A DNA stretch of 64,000 nucleotides from Gamarada debralockiae (taxonomy: Eukaryota; Ascomycota; Leotiomycetes; Helotiales; Hyphodiscaceae): NCBI GenBank assembly GCA_002803225.1, contig NXFV01000631.1, positions 86,978 through 150,977 of the forward strand, in the 5' to 3' direction. The position numbers were made by a program, and so were the translations under genes. Shown here piece by piece: positions 19,529 to 30,093 of the stretch. A model generated the notes under the pieces. That model was not told the DNA's origin, did not search any database, and saw nothing but the letters and a program-made list of their open reading frames with translations. Numbering within the stretch: position 1 is the first letter of the stretch; each line of letters opens with the position of its first letter.

Positions 19529-21547
19529 GATGGTTAGCTGGGCTGGAGCTAGGACAAATATTTCTTGCTTGATTAAACCCTCGATAAGAAAATAAAAAAT
19601 AAAAACCTCCATCTTATTTTATCTATTTAAATGTTTATTTTAAGGTGTCTTTCCTGTTGTTCTTCCTCTTGGCTCTGGATCATTCAAATCCTTTGAGATA
19701 GTTTTATTCTAGTAGATCGACCCGATTTTGATAACTCAAGCCAAGTGGATGATTGAAGGTTGAATCACTCAAACTGCTAGGGTAATTGAAGTTGAAATAC
19801 TCAATGAGGTCTGTTGATTAAGATACTTTTCCGACGAGGGGGTGAGTGGTAGTACAATCTCTCAAATGAGCGGATTGATAAGAAGTTGAATCCTTCGAGG
19901 AACTTGGGCAATTGGAACACTCTCTTTAATGTAGGAGCGTTCTTTGAAAGCCAAGTAGTTTCATGTGTGATTCGTTCTGTTGTTGATGCAGTTTTCTTGA
20001 TCGCTCAACTCGTTTGAACGAATCGAAATCTTGACGAACATGGATATCCGTCCACATCCGCATTTCAAATATTCTTTCTCTCACAGAAAATACCCAATAA
20101 TTCATTCAAATGACTTCAACAATTCAGTTATTCAACTACTATGAACAATTCAAAAGATCTAGTACTCTGTAATCAGTTGCTGAATTCATTCGCTTCAATA
20201 ATTGTGGAGGTATTATCCGACCCCTATTGTCCTCTCGCTTAACATCGGCAATGCCCATATTGTACACCAAGATGAATCTCCAAATACACTGAACGATTAA
20301 GTCAATCACCACAATAGCGAATCCTCTATTATCCCCTTCCCATTATCTATTCAAGTGTATAGACCTCCCTCCTCTCCCACCGATTCCCTTTTCTCCTTGG
20401 CAACTACAACATATTCAAGTCAATTTGACTTCCTCAAACAACCAAGCCAAATCATTCAAATCCATTGAACCATTCTTGTCTGACCACTACATTTAATCTA
20501 CTATGTCGTCCTAACAATCTACCTATGGCATGTTCACTCGAGCCTGAACCCGCCGCAACCCAAACGCCACCTTCCGTTCCCTCGTCCGGCCCCGCTGTCC
20601 GCGTCTCAACAACCCACCACCAAATTCCGGCCGCGGATACCACGGTGACCCTGGCCTTCCTCCCTCTGGACTTGCCCACCTGCTGTTCCCATCGACGACC
20701 ACATCATGGATGAGAACCAAGTCGATCGTGCGCACGAGACACACTTGGAGACCAATGTGAGGACAGGAGGATGGAATATGATCTATTCGGCGGGAATCGT
20801 TGGCATCGATAGGAAGATGGATGCAAAGGACGAGAGGAAGAAGAAGAGGGAGGAGAGGAAGCGGAAGAGGAATGCGGGGTGGGGAAGGAAGAGGGGGAAG
20901 AGAGTGTGTAAGGTGGGGAGGAATGAGATGGGACGATTCGTCAACCGCGAGAAGGTGGAGGAAGAAGAGAAAGAGTGGGATGGGTAGGTTAACGTGGAGC
21001 CTGAGGTTAGGGAAGGGGAGATGCATAGGTGGATAAGGAACCATACGCCGGTAGGCGGATTTGGTGAGGGAGGCCATTGAGGAGAGAGCTTGAGGCAGAG
21101 CTTGAGAGGAATCTTGCCCCCCGGGGGGTTGAGGAGGCGGGAGAGCAGGTCAGAGAAGAGAGGGAGGACAGCTAGCAGGCGACAGAGTGAGGCAGGGGAG
21201 AGCTAGATGAGACGTGGAGCAGGGGTTGATTGAGCAGGCGGATTGCGACAGACTTTGACAGAGAGAGCTTGTACGATTAATTGCTGAGTTGAAGTGAACA
21301 ACTGAGAGACTTCAATTCGAATTGTGCAAATATAGCTTGAACTTCATGCATTCATTTATATGATACCATGGGTTGATCATGGTGGATATCTCTATGGACT
21401 TTGGTTGCCTATATTTGCAACGCCACTGTTGAAAGATGCATACTTGCACGTTGAATGTGCTCGTCGCCAAATGCTGTTGAATTTTTGAAATTGGAAACGC
21501 CTGAAGATAATCATGAAAGAAGACGAAGACATAACTCGATCGGGAGT
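19529..21547. other. Gene-poor, repeat-like intergenic stretch
   Basis: This 2-kb stretch has no supported gene. From ~19680 to 20470 the AT-rich sequence carries many degenerate copies of ATTCAA/TTGAAT and TTGAAT-like motifs. From 20800 to 21000 a purine-rich plus strand produces long low-complexity frames on both strands, basic (Lys/Arg/Glu) on plus and Leu/Pro-rich on minus. A CCCCCGGGGG palindrome sits at ~21118-21127. The last ~250 bp should carry the 3' end of the C1-THF synthase transcript. Confidence 0.45.
20800..21000 (+). repeat. Purine-rich low-complexity tract
   Basis: This tract is nearly pure A/G on the plus strand, with GAGGAAGAAGAAGAGGGAGG-like runs. The open frames through it (184 codons on minus, 93 on plus) are compositional artefacts. 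Confidence 0.7.
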
Positions 21548-24500
21548 CTAGAACAGACCATCGATCTCACCAGTCTCGGTGTCGACATCAACGTTCAAGT
21601 ATCCGGGAGCTGTAGGAAGACCAGGGATGGTTTGGATATCGGCCGCTAATGCGTAGCTAAAGATAGTTAGTGAATGCTATAGTATAAGAGGGGTTGTGGT
21701 CTTACAGATATCCAGCGCCTGCAGCCAGTCGCACATCTCTGATCGGAACAGTGAAGCCAGTTGGAGCACCCTTGAGATCAGGGTCATGAGACAACGAGTA
21801 TTGCGTCTTGGCAATGCAAATTGGCAGATTGCCAAAGCCTTGCTTCGTGTATGTATCGACCTTCTTTTGCGCAGTCTCGCTGAACTCGACCTTCGCAGCA
21901 CCGTACATCTGCTTTCCAATAGCTTCGATGCGGGTTTGAACGTCGCCGTCCAGGCTGTATAGAAGCTTGCAGTTCTTCTCCTTCTCACTCGCGGCGATAA
22001 TACCCTTTGCAAGGTCAACCGCACCCGCTCCACCTTCAGCCCAGTGGTTGGCAGGAATGGCGTTCTCGGCGCCGGCAGAGATAGCCTCCTCTCGGAGGAT
22101 CTCAATCTCAGCCTTGGTGTCGGTTTCCATCTTGTTTATGGCAACGACGACTGGGACACCATATTGTCTCGCATTCGAGATGTGCTTCTTCATGTTGACG
22201 CAACCCCTTCGGAGAATTTCAACGTTCTCTTCAGTGTAAACCTTATCCAGTACTGCTCCAGGAGCAATAGGCGGACCCCCACCGTGAACTTTGAGAGCTC
22301 GGACTGTCGCAACAATGACGACGACATCTGGGGCGAGACCTGATGATCGGCACTTGATATTGAAGAATCGCTCTCCTCCCATAGTGAAGTCAAAACCGGC
22401 TTCAGTGATGACGAAGCCAGCCTTCTTATTGTGGTCTTCATCCGCTTCGGTCCCTGCAAGCTTGAGAGCAAGTTTATCCGCAAGAACAGAGCTTGCACCA
22501 ATACTGATGTTTGCGAAAGGCCCAGCATGGACAAACACCGGCGTTCCTTCCAAAGTTTGCATCAAATTGGGCTTGATCGCATCCTTCATCAATGCTGTCA
22601 GTGCACCACCAGCACCAATGTCGTCGCAAGTGACAGGGTCACCACTTCTTGAAGAACCGATAACCATTCTGCCCAATCGTTCTCTCATATCGTCGAGATT
22701 ACTGCTGAGAGCAAGGATAGCCATACATTCACTTGCCACGGATATGTCAAATCCAGTCTCGCGCGTCTGCCCCTTCTCTGTTGCTGCAGTACCGACAGTG
22801 ATACCTCGCAAGTGACGATCATTGACATCGAGTACACGTCTCCATGTGATAGTCTCTGGATCAATGTCTAATCTTGCGAATCGATGTATTTCATCTTCAG
22901 TAAGCTCATCGGGATTCGTTTTGGTAATCCCAAGCTTCTTCAGGCGACGGAACATGATAGGCTGGAACTCGCGCTTGCCCTTCTTGGCTGGGACGAGACG
23001 CTTGTAGAGTGCAGCATCCTTTTGTGTGTTCTCGTGGAACATTCTCGTCTCAATGGCAGCAGCAAGAAGGTTGTTGGCAGCAGTGATTGCGTGGATATCA
23101 CCAGTAAGATGAAGGTTGAACTCGTCCATAGGGATGACTTGACTGTAGCCACCTCCAGCAGCACCTCCCTTGATACCGAATGTTGGCCCTTGACTAGGTT
23201 GACGAACATTGGCAAAGGCAATACGATTCAAGTGGCCTGCAATTGCTTGTGCGATACCCATGGTGGTAGTGGACTTGCCCTCACCGAGAGGGGTAGGTGT
23301 GATACCAGTGACAACCACATAGCGACCATTGCGACGATGCTCAAGGCGCTTGAGGATGCTGAGGTCAACCTTTGCTTTATATGCGCCATAAGGCTCGAGC
23401 TCGTGGGCAGCAATACCAATTTCCTTTGCGACACGTGTAATTTGTTTTGGGTGTTGTGCTCTAGAGATGGCAATATCCGAAGGTACTGGCTTTTGAATCT
23501 TCAGGGGCAAAGGCTGGATAGATCTGGTCTTCTGTCGTTCAAAATAGGAAGTAGCCGAATCGACAACGTTTTGTAGTAGCATAGCAACAGTCATTGGGCC
23601 AACTCCACCAGGGACCGGAGTAATTTGTGAGGCGACCTCGGAGGCTGATGCGAAGTCAACATCACCAACCAGTCTCTGGCCCGACTTCTTCGACTCATCT
23701 GGGATGTAATTGGTGCCAACATCAATTACGACGGCACCAGGCTTCAGCCACTCCCCCTTAACAAAGTTAGCCTTCCCAATAGCAGCAACAAGTACATCTG
23801 CTCTCTTAATAAAGCTTTCGAGGTCCTTAGTCTGGGAATGGCAAACGGTCACAGTAGCATGAGCATTTTTCAGCAAATAACTGACTGGGCTTCCGACAAT
23901 GTCGCTGCGTCCAAGAACTACAGCATTCTTGCCAATGAGATCGACGCCACTTTCTTTGAGTAGAACCATTACACCCTTGGGTGTGCAGGGTGTGAAGAGG
24001 GGCTGTCCTCCACGCTTTGCAAGCTCACCAATATTGCTCACGCCAAATCCGTCAACATCCTTCTCATCTGCAACAGCTGATGTGATCACATATTCGGAGA
24101 TATGTTTTGGTAAGGGTAATTGGACGAGGATTCCGTGGACTGCAGTATCGTAATTGAGGCGGGTAATTGTGTCGAGGAGTTCGGCTTCGGTGACAGTATC
24201 GGGGAATTGTAGGAGTTCACAATCAATGCTTGCCTACGTTGATGTTAGAAATTGTGTAACAGTCCCTCGAGTTCGAGTACTGACCTCTTCAGCAGCTTTT
24301 AACTTCATCCGAACATATGTAGCTGGAAAAGTAAGCCGCGGCTAAATGACAGCAAGGGTTCAACAGGAGGACAAACTCGAGTCTGATCGATCGCCAACTG
24401 TAAATCGAAGGTTAGCATATTATATCGAACTAGATTCCACGTAGAAATTACCTTGAATGATCTTGAGAGAGGGCTTGTATCTAGGGTTGACCTTCTGGGT

Positions 24501-24902
24501 GCTTTCGATCTCTGCATGGAGTCTCTCCCGAATGTTCTTTGCAATGGCAGTGCCATCGATCTTTGTGGCTGTCATTGCGAATGGTGTGCTAGAGAATGCT
24601 CTGTTTTGAGGAGCGTCGAGTGGTGGGAAACGAGGGCACGAGCTGAATGAAGTGGGGGTGGAATTTGATGATCGACCAAGACGCAGATTTCGACCCCGCG
24701 ATTTTAGAATGTGCCAGGCAGCCAGTACAGACGACGCTGGGCCACTTGTTGATTTCGAAGACAGGGCTCGGTCGTACGGCGGCCGAGGCAAGTTTACTGC
24801 TTGTGACCCAACCCGTGAAGCGTGTGTTCGAGTATGAATCAGAGATCGAGTTGGGAAGGAGTGACTGCTGCAGGAGCAGCACTGGCGGCTGTTCGCGAAC
24901 AT
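21548..24902 (-). CDS. MIS1: C1-tetrahydrofolate synthase, trifunctional (MIS1/ADE3 type)
   Basis: This trifunctional enzyme interconverts methylene-, methenyl- and formyl-THF and formate: methylene-THF dehydrogenase, methenyl-THF cyclohydrolase and formate-THF ligase. Exons on the minus strand are 24902-24452, 24397-24377, 24322-24285, 24233-21706 and 21656-21548 (1048 residues). From the first ATG (24902) there are 109 residues rich in Arg/Ser and lacking acidic runs, ending RAFSSTPFA, like a mitochondrial presequence. The second in-frame ATG (24575, MTATKIDGTAIAKNIRERL) gives 939 residues, the usual cytosolic length. The dehydrogenase/cyclohydrolase domain shows YKPSLKIIQVGDRSDS, GILVQLPLP, PCTPKGVM, VVLGRSDIVGSP and TPVPGGVGPMT. 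The ligase domain shows the ATP loop TPLGEGKST and later EAGFDFTMGGE and VATVRALKVHGG. Exon 5 completes GYLYALAADIQTIPGLP. Confidence 0.95.
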
Positions 24903-25289
24903 CGACAGGGGGCTGCTGGCCCTGAACTTCTCAATCGACCTTAGAACTGCGAATTGAGCAATTGGACCAGCCGGGTTGAATGACTCGTCGAGAGCTGAAC
25001 TAGAAAAGTAGCCAATATAAAGACAAGATATGTACAATAATGGAAATCTATGACTCAAAAAATGGGAAAGGAACTCTCATGGGCCCATAATCTTTTACTC
25101 TTCTTCCAAAGAAAAAGTTATTCGGCACTTTATAGTGTTTTTAGCGTCATAAAAATGAGTCTGCGGTCACGTGTGCCGCACAAAGATTCGATTCTGATTA
25201 CGATTGTGACTGAACGCTAAGCCCCGCCATATTTTATAAAAGGCGACCTCCTCTCTCCTCTCCAACTTGTAAAATATTGAGTCGCAAAT
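24903..25289. promoter_or_regulatory. Divergent promoter region C1-THF synthase / eIF3i
   Basis: These 387 bp lie between divergent starts. They contain TGACTC at 24981-24986 and 25051-25056, TGAGTC at 25156-25161 (the Gcn4/CPC1-type half-site TGASTC), and an E-box CACGTG at 25168-25173. A TATAAA-like element (TTTATAAAAG) is at ~25234. The sites are read directly from sequence; the regulator is inferred. Confidence 0.4.
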
Positions 25290-26510
25290 ATGAGGCCAAT
25301 ATTGCTGCAGGGACATGTAAGTTTATGCCTACCCCGCCGTCAGGATCGCATATTCTAACAAGTTATCAGGAGCGGGCTTTGACCCAAATCAAGTACGCAG
25401 ATTCCCCTCCTGACTGTGGCACATACGTCGCATACTGACTATTTTGAAGATACAACAGAGATGGAGACATCATCTTCTCGACCGCTAAAGATCAACACAT
25501 TTGCGCCTGGTTCGCACACAACGGAGAGAGACTGGGAACCTACCATGGCCACCAAGGAGCTATCTGGACCGTCGATGTCGACCCAACGAGTACGATGATC
25601 GCCAGTGGTGCTGCAGACAACACAGTCATGCTATGGGATGTCAAGACGGGAAAGAGGCTGAAGACCTGGAACTTCGATACCGCAGTCAAGAGAGTCGAGT
25701 TCTCAGAGGACGGATCAAAGCTGCTTGCTGTTACGGAAAAGCGAATGGGTTTCTTGGGCACGATCGTCGTTTTTGATATCAACTTGGATGTGGAGGCCGA
25801 ACAGTCTGATGAGAGGGCACTGACGATCACCTGCGAGGAGGCCAAGGCAACCGTTGCAGGATTCAGCTTTATGACAAAGTATATTATCGCAGGACATGAG
25901 GACGGAACTGTATCGCAATACGATGCCAAGGTATGTTTGGTCTCTGCAAATGAGACTGGGCAATGCTGACAGAAGGGTAGACCGGAGAGCAGCTCGATAA
26001 TAGACAAGTTCACGAGTTGGACATGTTAATTACAGACCTCCAGTGGTCTCCAGATCGAACATACTTCATCACTGCATCGAAGGACAAGACTGCAAAGCTC
26101 GTCAACGCCGCCGATCTCGAAGTTATGAAGACCTATGTTTCTGATACCCCGCTCAATAGCGCATCTATTACACCAAGAAAAGACTTCGTCGTCCTGGGAG
26201 GCGGTCAGGCTGCTATGGATGTTACCACCACCTCGTCAAGAGCTGGAAAGTTCGAAGCAAGATTCTACCATAAGATATTTGAGGAGGAGATTGGTCGAGT
26301 CAGAGGTCATTTCGGGTAGGTCTTTGCCCTGTTGACGAAATGGATCATACTTACCGTGACTCCAGTCCACTGAACACTGTTGCGGTCGATCCACAAGGAA
26401 GGGGATATGCTTCTGGAGGAGAGGATGGCTATGTCCGAGTCCATCAGTTCGACAAGGGATACTTCGATTTCGCCTACGAGGTTGAGAGGCAAGCTAGACA
26501 GAACTTGTAA
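25290..26510 (+). CDS. TIF34: Eukaryotic translation initiation factor 3 subunit I (eIF3i/Tif34)
   Basis: This WD40 subunit of eIF3 is required for 43S pre-initiation complex assembly and scanning in the cytosol. Five exons (25290-25316, 25370-25392, 25450-25930, 25981-26315, 26366-26510) give 336 residues, the standard family length. The protein starts [19 protein letters not shown], the conserved N-terminus, spread over three tiny 5' exons of 27, 23 and then 481 bp. WD signatures include [36 protein letters not shown] and [15 protein letters not shown]. The C-terminus [20 protein letters not shown] is the eIF3b-binding helix region. The 5'-biased introns are typical for this gene in filamentous ascomycetes. 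Confidence 0.96.
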
Positions 26511-26888
26511 GGAATGGATTTGCGGTTGCATTTGCGGGCGTTGCGGATGGTGGTCATCAAAAGGCTTGTAAAATTGGCAGAAATTAGAGACTGCTGATTA
26601 GGAAACCATTGAACTCGTCTGATCATTCAGTCGTTTTGAGCATTTAAGAGACTTGCCACAACTATTACAAGAAGAGCACAGCAAAACGCCGTGTCACACT
26701 TCTCCTTACACGCCACGTGCAGTAGCGTTTTGGAGAAATTCCCCTGACAATCCGGCATTTGTAAGCCGCTTGCATCATAGCCCTTTAGATGAATGAAAAA
26801 GCTCATGAACCACTACCTCTTCTTCCTTGTAAATCCTCCAATTTATCTAATCCCAATTCCATATTGCAATCACAATTGACTCTTCACC
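26511..26888. other. Intergenic, no gene seen
   Basis: These 378 bp lie between eIF3i and the quinone oxidoreductase, both on plus, and contain the terminator of one and the promoter of the other. No repeat or open frame of note. Confidence 0.4.
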
Positions 26889-27980
26889 ATGGGCGAAAAA
26901 ATGCGAGCAGTTGGTACAGCACCTCCCAGATTACCCCTCCATCTCTCACTACCCCTCACCCCCACCAAAATAAGTGAAACTAAAGACAACACAGATATCA
27001 AAAATGGCACAGGCAACGCCGACGCCCTCTTCATCAACGCCGACATACCCAAGCCCACAGCCGGCAAAGGTCAAGCAGTAGTAAAAGTCAAAGCCTTCGG
27101 CCTTAACCGCATGGACCTCCTTCAACGCCAAGGCTCCTACCCGGTCCCTCCTCAAGCCGGGCCCATCCTCGGCGTCGAATTCTCCGGGACAATCGAGTCT
27201 CTCGGTCCAGAAGTCAAAGAACCATTCAAAGTCGGCGACGCAGTATTCGGACTCACCTACGGAGGCGCTTACGCCGAATATGTGGCTGTGAGCACGCTTA
27301 TGCTATTGCATAAACCGGACCATCTGAGCTGGGAGGAAGCAGCTGGTATTCCGGAGACGTGGATTACTGCTACACAGGCTATGTATCTTGTTGGGGAGTT
27401 TGACAAGGGGAAAAGTATCCTATGGCACGCAGGCGCCTCATCCGTATCCATCGCGGGCATCCAGCTCTCGAAAGTCGGAGGCGCGAGCGCTATATACGTG
27501 ACGGCTGGGAGTCAAGAGAAAATCGATTTCTGCGTCAAGGAACTAGGCGCTACGGCAGGTTTTAACTACAAGACGCAGGACTGGTCGAAGGAGATTCTGA
27601 AAGCTACGAAGGATCAAGGGGTTGATGTTATCATCGACTTTGTGGGACAGAATTACTTCCAAGGGAATTTGGATGTGGCTGCGAAGGACGGACATGTCGT
27701 TACGCTTGGGTCTATGAGTGGGACGAAATTGCCGGCTGGAGTGGATATTGGAGCGTTTGTGAGGAAGAGGGTTAGGTATGAGGGGAGTACGCTGCGGAGT
27801 CGAGATCCAGAATATCAGGGACGGTTGAGGGATAAGTTGGAGGAATATATTGAGAAGTTTGAGGATGGGACTTTTAAAATTTATGTTGATAAGGTTTTTC
27901 CTTGGGAGGAGGTTGTTGAGGCGCATAAGTTGATGGAGAAGAATGTTTCGAAAGGAAAGATTATTTGTACGATTTCGTAA
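26889..27980 (+). CDS. Quinone oxidoreductase, medium-chain dehydrogenase/reductase superfamily (PIG3/zeta-crystallin-like)
   Basis: This is a cytosolic NADPH-dependent quinone reductase. Read straight through it is 363 residues, but the N-terminus then contains a 27-residue proline/threonine-rich insert between MRAVG and IKNGTG that the family lacks. Removing 26914-26994 (GTACAG...CACAG, 81 nt) gives MRAVDIKNGTGNADALFI, the expected first strand, and 336 residues. I therefore prefer exons 26889-26913 and 26995-27980. Family motifs: VKVKAFGLNRMDLLQRQG, PILGVEFSGTIESLG, GGAYAEYVAV, WEEAAGIPETWITATQAM, the GASSVSIAGIQLSK NADPH region and FPWEEVVEAHKLMEKN. Catalytic zinc ligands are absent, as usual in this branch. 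Either Met1 (26889) or Met5 (26901) could start the protein. Confidence 0.9.
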   Translation: MGEKMRAVGTAPPRLPLHLSLPLTPTKISETKDNTDIKNGTGNADALFINADIPKPTAGKGQAVVKVKAFGLNRMDLLQRQGSYPVPPQAGPILGVEFSGTIESLGPEVKEPFKVGDAVFGLTYGGAYAEYVAVSTLMLLHKPDHLSWEEAAGIPETWITATQAMYLVGEFDKGKSILWHAGASSVSIAGIQLSKVGGASAIYVTAGSQEKIDFCVKELGATAGFNYKTQDWSKEILKATKDQGVDVIIDFVGQNYFQGNLDVAAKDGHVVTLGSMSGTKLPAGVDIGAFVRKRVRYEGSTLRSRDPEYQGRLRDKLEEYIEKFEDGTFKIYVDKVFPWEEVVEAHKLMEKNVSKGKIICTIS

Positions 27981-28740
27981 GGGGTGGAGTTGTGTTATGA
28001 AAAAGTTATGGAATTGAAGTTTTTGTGACGTTTAAAGAAGCTTAGAGACGACAGTCGAGTCTCCTGTTGTGACTCCCATACAAAAGCATAAGTGAGAGCT
28101 TGGGACTGTAGATCTTTGTAGCGAAAGCGAAACCATTGTTAGCAATGGGTATGAACAGGAGAGAAAGCTGCGAGTGAAAAAAAAAAAAAAAAAATTAAAA
28201 ATAAAAACTCGGGAAGAGCGTGTCACTCTTCACAGCCCCGATTTCATCTACCCACTGTTATTTAGAGACCCCCCTCCCATACGGATGTGCGGCTAGTAGA
28301 GCGCCTCAGAAATATGCAGCTTCTATCCTGAAACAGTTCAACAGCACCCATGAGTGCTCCTACAAGAGCGGCAGAGCAGACTGCTGTGAGGGACGTGATT
28401 CGGCCGCCAAGAGGAAGTGAAGGTGCAGTGAACAGACAACCCTTTTGAGGATGATATTTTGGCTCATTCTACTGCATTTCAACGATTAGAGGCACTTCGA
28501 AAAAGAATTCTTCGGGATTTGAATTTCAATCACTCCCCTGGGAACGAACGATGAAAACTCGCTTTTTCCTTTAACGAAACCGAAGAGCCCTCTTCATTCA
28601 CTGAAGAGCCGGTTCAAGTTGCTTCCCCTACTTAAGACGCTATGATGGAAGATGGGGTAAGTTGCTCCGTGCCAATCATTCCATTTGATGAACCGTGATA
28701 TAATCCCCTAAAACGCCCAGACCTTGAATAACAGACCACC
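27981..28740. other. Intergenic between convergent genes
   Basis: These 760 bp lie between two convergent genes, so both 3' ends fall here. A homopolymer of 18 A lies at 28177-28194. No gene is supported; short frames on both strands lack any motif. Confidence 0.4.
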
Positions 28741-29875
28741 TCAGTGTGTCTTGAGCCAAGCCAACATCTGATCAAATGCCTGCACTTGCGCTGCCTTAAT
28801 CTTCGCATTCTCATACTCTCCCACCACAGCAAATCCATGCGGAACGCCAGAGTAGGTCTTGAACTCGCACTCGATGTTGTTCTCCTTTAGATGCTTCTCG
28901 CCATGTTCTCTGATGTCGTCGAGAAACAAATTGTCGTTCTCCACACAGATGAATGCCAATGGGGCCTTGGTTCCTTCGAAATCCTCTCTATCAACTAGAC
29001 TTGCATGTGCAATAGCTCCAGCTTTGATATATGGTCCCTTCTTCACGACTCCGGCTTCTTCATCCTTGGCTCGTGCTTGGCCCCACATGACTGTATCGGG
29101 CTTCTCACCGGCAAGAAGTAGAGTCATTCGACCTCCAAAGCAATAGCCTACTGAGTAGATGCCTCCACCGTTCGCTACAGCATCTGCGAACTCGTCTTTC
29201 GCACCATCAATGACCTTGTGAAGTATGGGAAGAACCTTCTCCGGCGTTTGTCGTGCTAACCACATGTCGATCCAGAAGCTCTTCGCGGTATCGGCCATAC
29301 CCATCTTGATTTTTTCAATGAAAGAGGGATCTTTTTCTTCTTCATATGTGACAGAACCTGGGAGAGGATCGTTCAAGAACATGTCTGGTAAAACGACGAG
29401 GAAACCTTCGCTGGCATACTTGTCCGCTTGTATCTGGTTATTCTCCGAGTGCAGACCAGTCGCACCGGAGAGGAATAGAAGGAGCTTCGATGGGGAGTGA
29501 GGATAGTCGTTTGGTTTGGATATGTAGCAATCGATGCCTCTAATCTGGGTCATTTCCCCACTTGGACCTTGGCCATAAGCTGGATCAGGTCAGCCTATGC
29601 TGTCTTTTTTACCACCAGAGTCGTTCAATCATTTTGAATGATTGGATGTAGGATTGAATTCAGAGTTATACTGACGAGTTGGTCTATCTGTCGTGCAATG
29701 TTCCTGAAGAAGTCAGCGATTGAATTGTCCCCGGGGAGCTTCCTCGTACCCCAAGGCTAGCTCCACTCTGCGCAGGAGTATCTCCTGGAACCAAGCTTGC
29801 AGTCGCTGGCGCTGGCGCTTGTGTCTCTGCAGCATCACTCTCAGGAGCCTTCGTTGCAATTTCCTGTTCGGCCAT
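28741..29875 (-). CDS. Dienelactone hydrolase family protein
   Basis: This is an alpha/beta-hydrolase of the dienelactone hydrolase family. Exons 29875-29750, 29703-29676 and 29579-28741 give 330 residues. Both introns use clear signals (GTACGA...CTGACTTCTTCAG; GTCAGT...TGATCCAG). The 28-bp middle exon encodes EHCTTDRPT, which joins PAYGQGPSGE, the cap sequence expected before the core domain. The core is GIDCYISKP, LFLSGATGL, GFLVVLPDMF and the nucleophile elbow GYCFGG with catalytic Cys, as in dienelactone hydrolases. It ends with the VPHGF catalytic-histidine loop; the acid is probably the Asp in VENDNLFL. The N-terminal ~40 residues are Ala/Pro/Thr-rich and probably disordered. The substrate is unknown. 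Intron 2 carries a copy of the palindrome described for the SnaD-like gene. Confidence 0.9.
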
Positions 29876-30093
29876 GATCACTTTGATTCGAATGTTGTTG
29901 TGTTCTGAGTGAATGAAGTCCAAGATCTTGGAAGTGGTGTGCCTGGAGTTGAGCTATTTGAGCGCCTGTATTGGCGGGGTTGAGCATCCCGCGCTAAATT
30001 TCACGAACCAAGCGCGTCTTCGAGAACGCGTTGTCAACATCACCAAGAAGTTTTGTAACCTTCGAATCCTTCAACTACAAGACAAGATTCGAG
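29876..30093. promoter_or_regulatory. Short divergent promoter, dienelactone hydrolase / RFA1
   Basis: Only 218 bp separate the two start codons, so the regulatory sequence must be shared or the leaders very short. An MCB-like ACGCG occurs within GAGAACGCGTTG at ~30022-30033, a plausible G1/S element for a replication gene. Inference only. Confidence 0.35.

Noticed and set aside
20523..21077. 184-codon minus-strand frame rich in Leu/Pro
   Set aside because: It is the complement of a purine-rich tract; composition alone explains the open frame and there is no motif.
22044..23576. Long frames antisense to the C1-THF synthase gene
   Set aside because: They are shadows of a strongly coding strand with biased codon use; none resembles a protein family.
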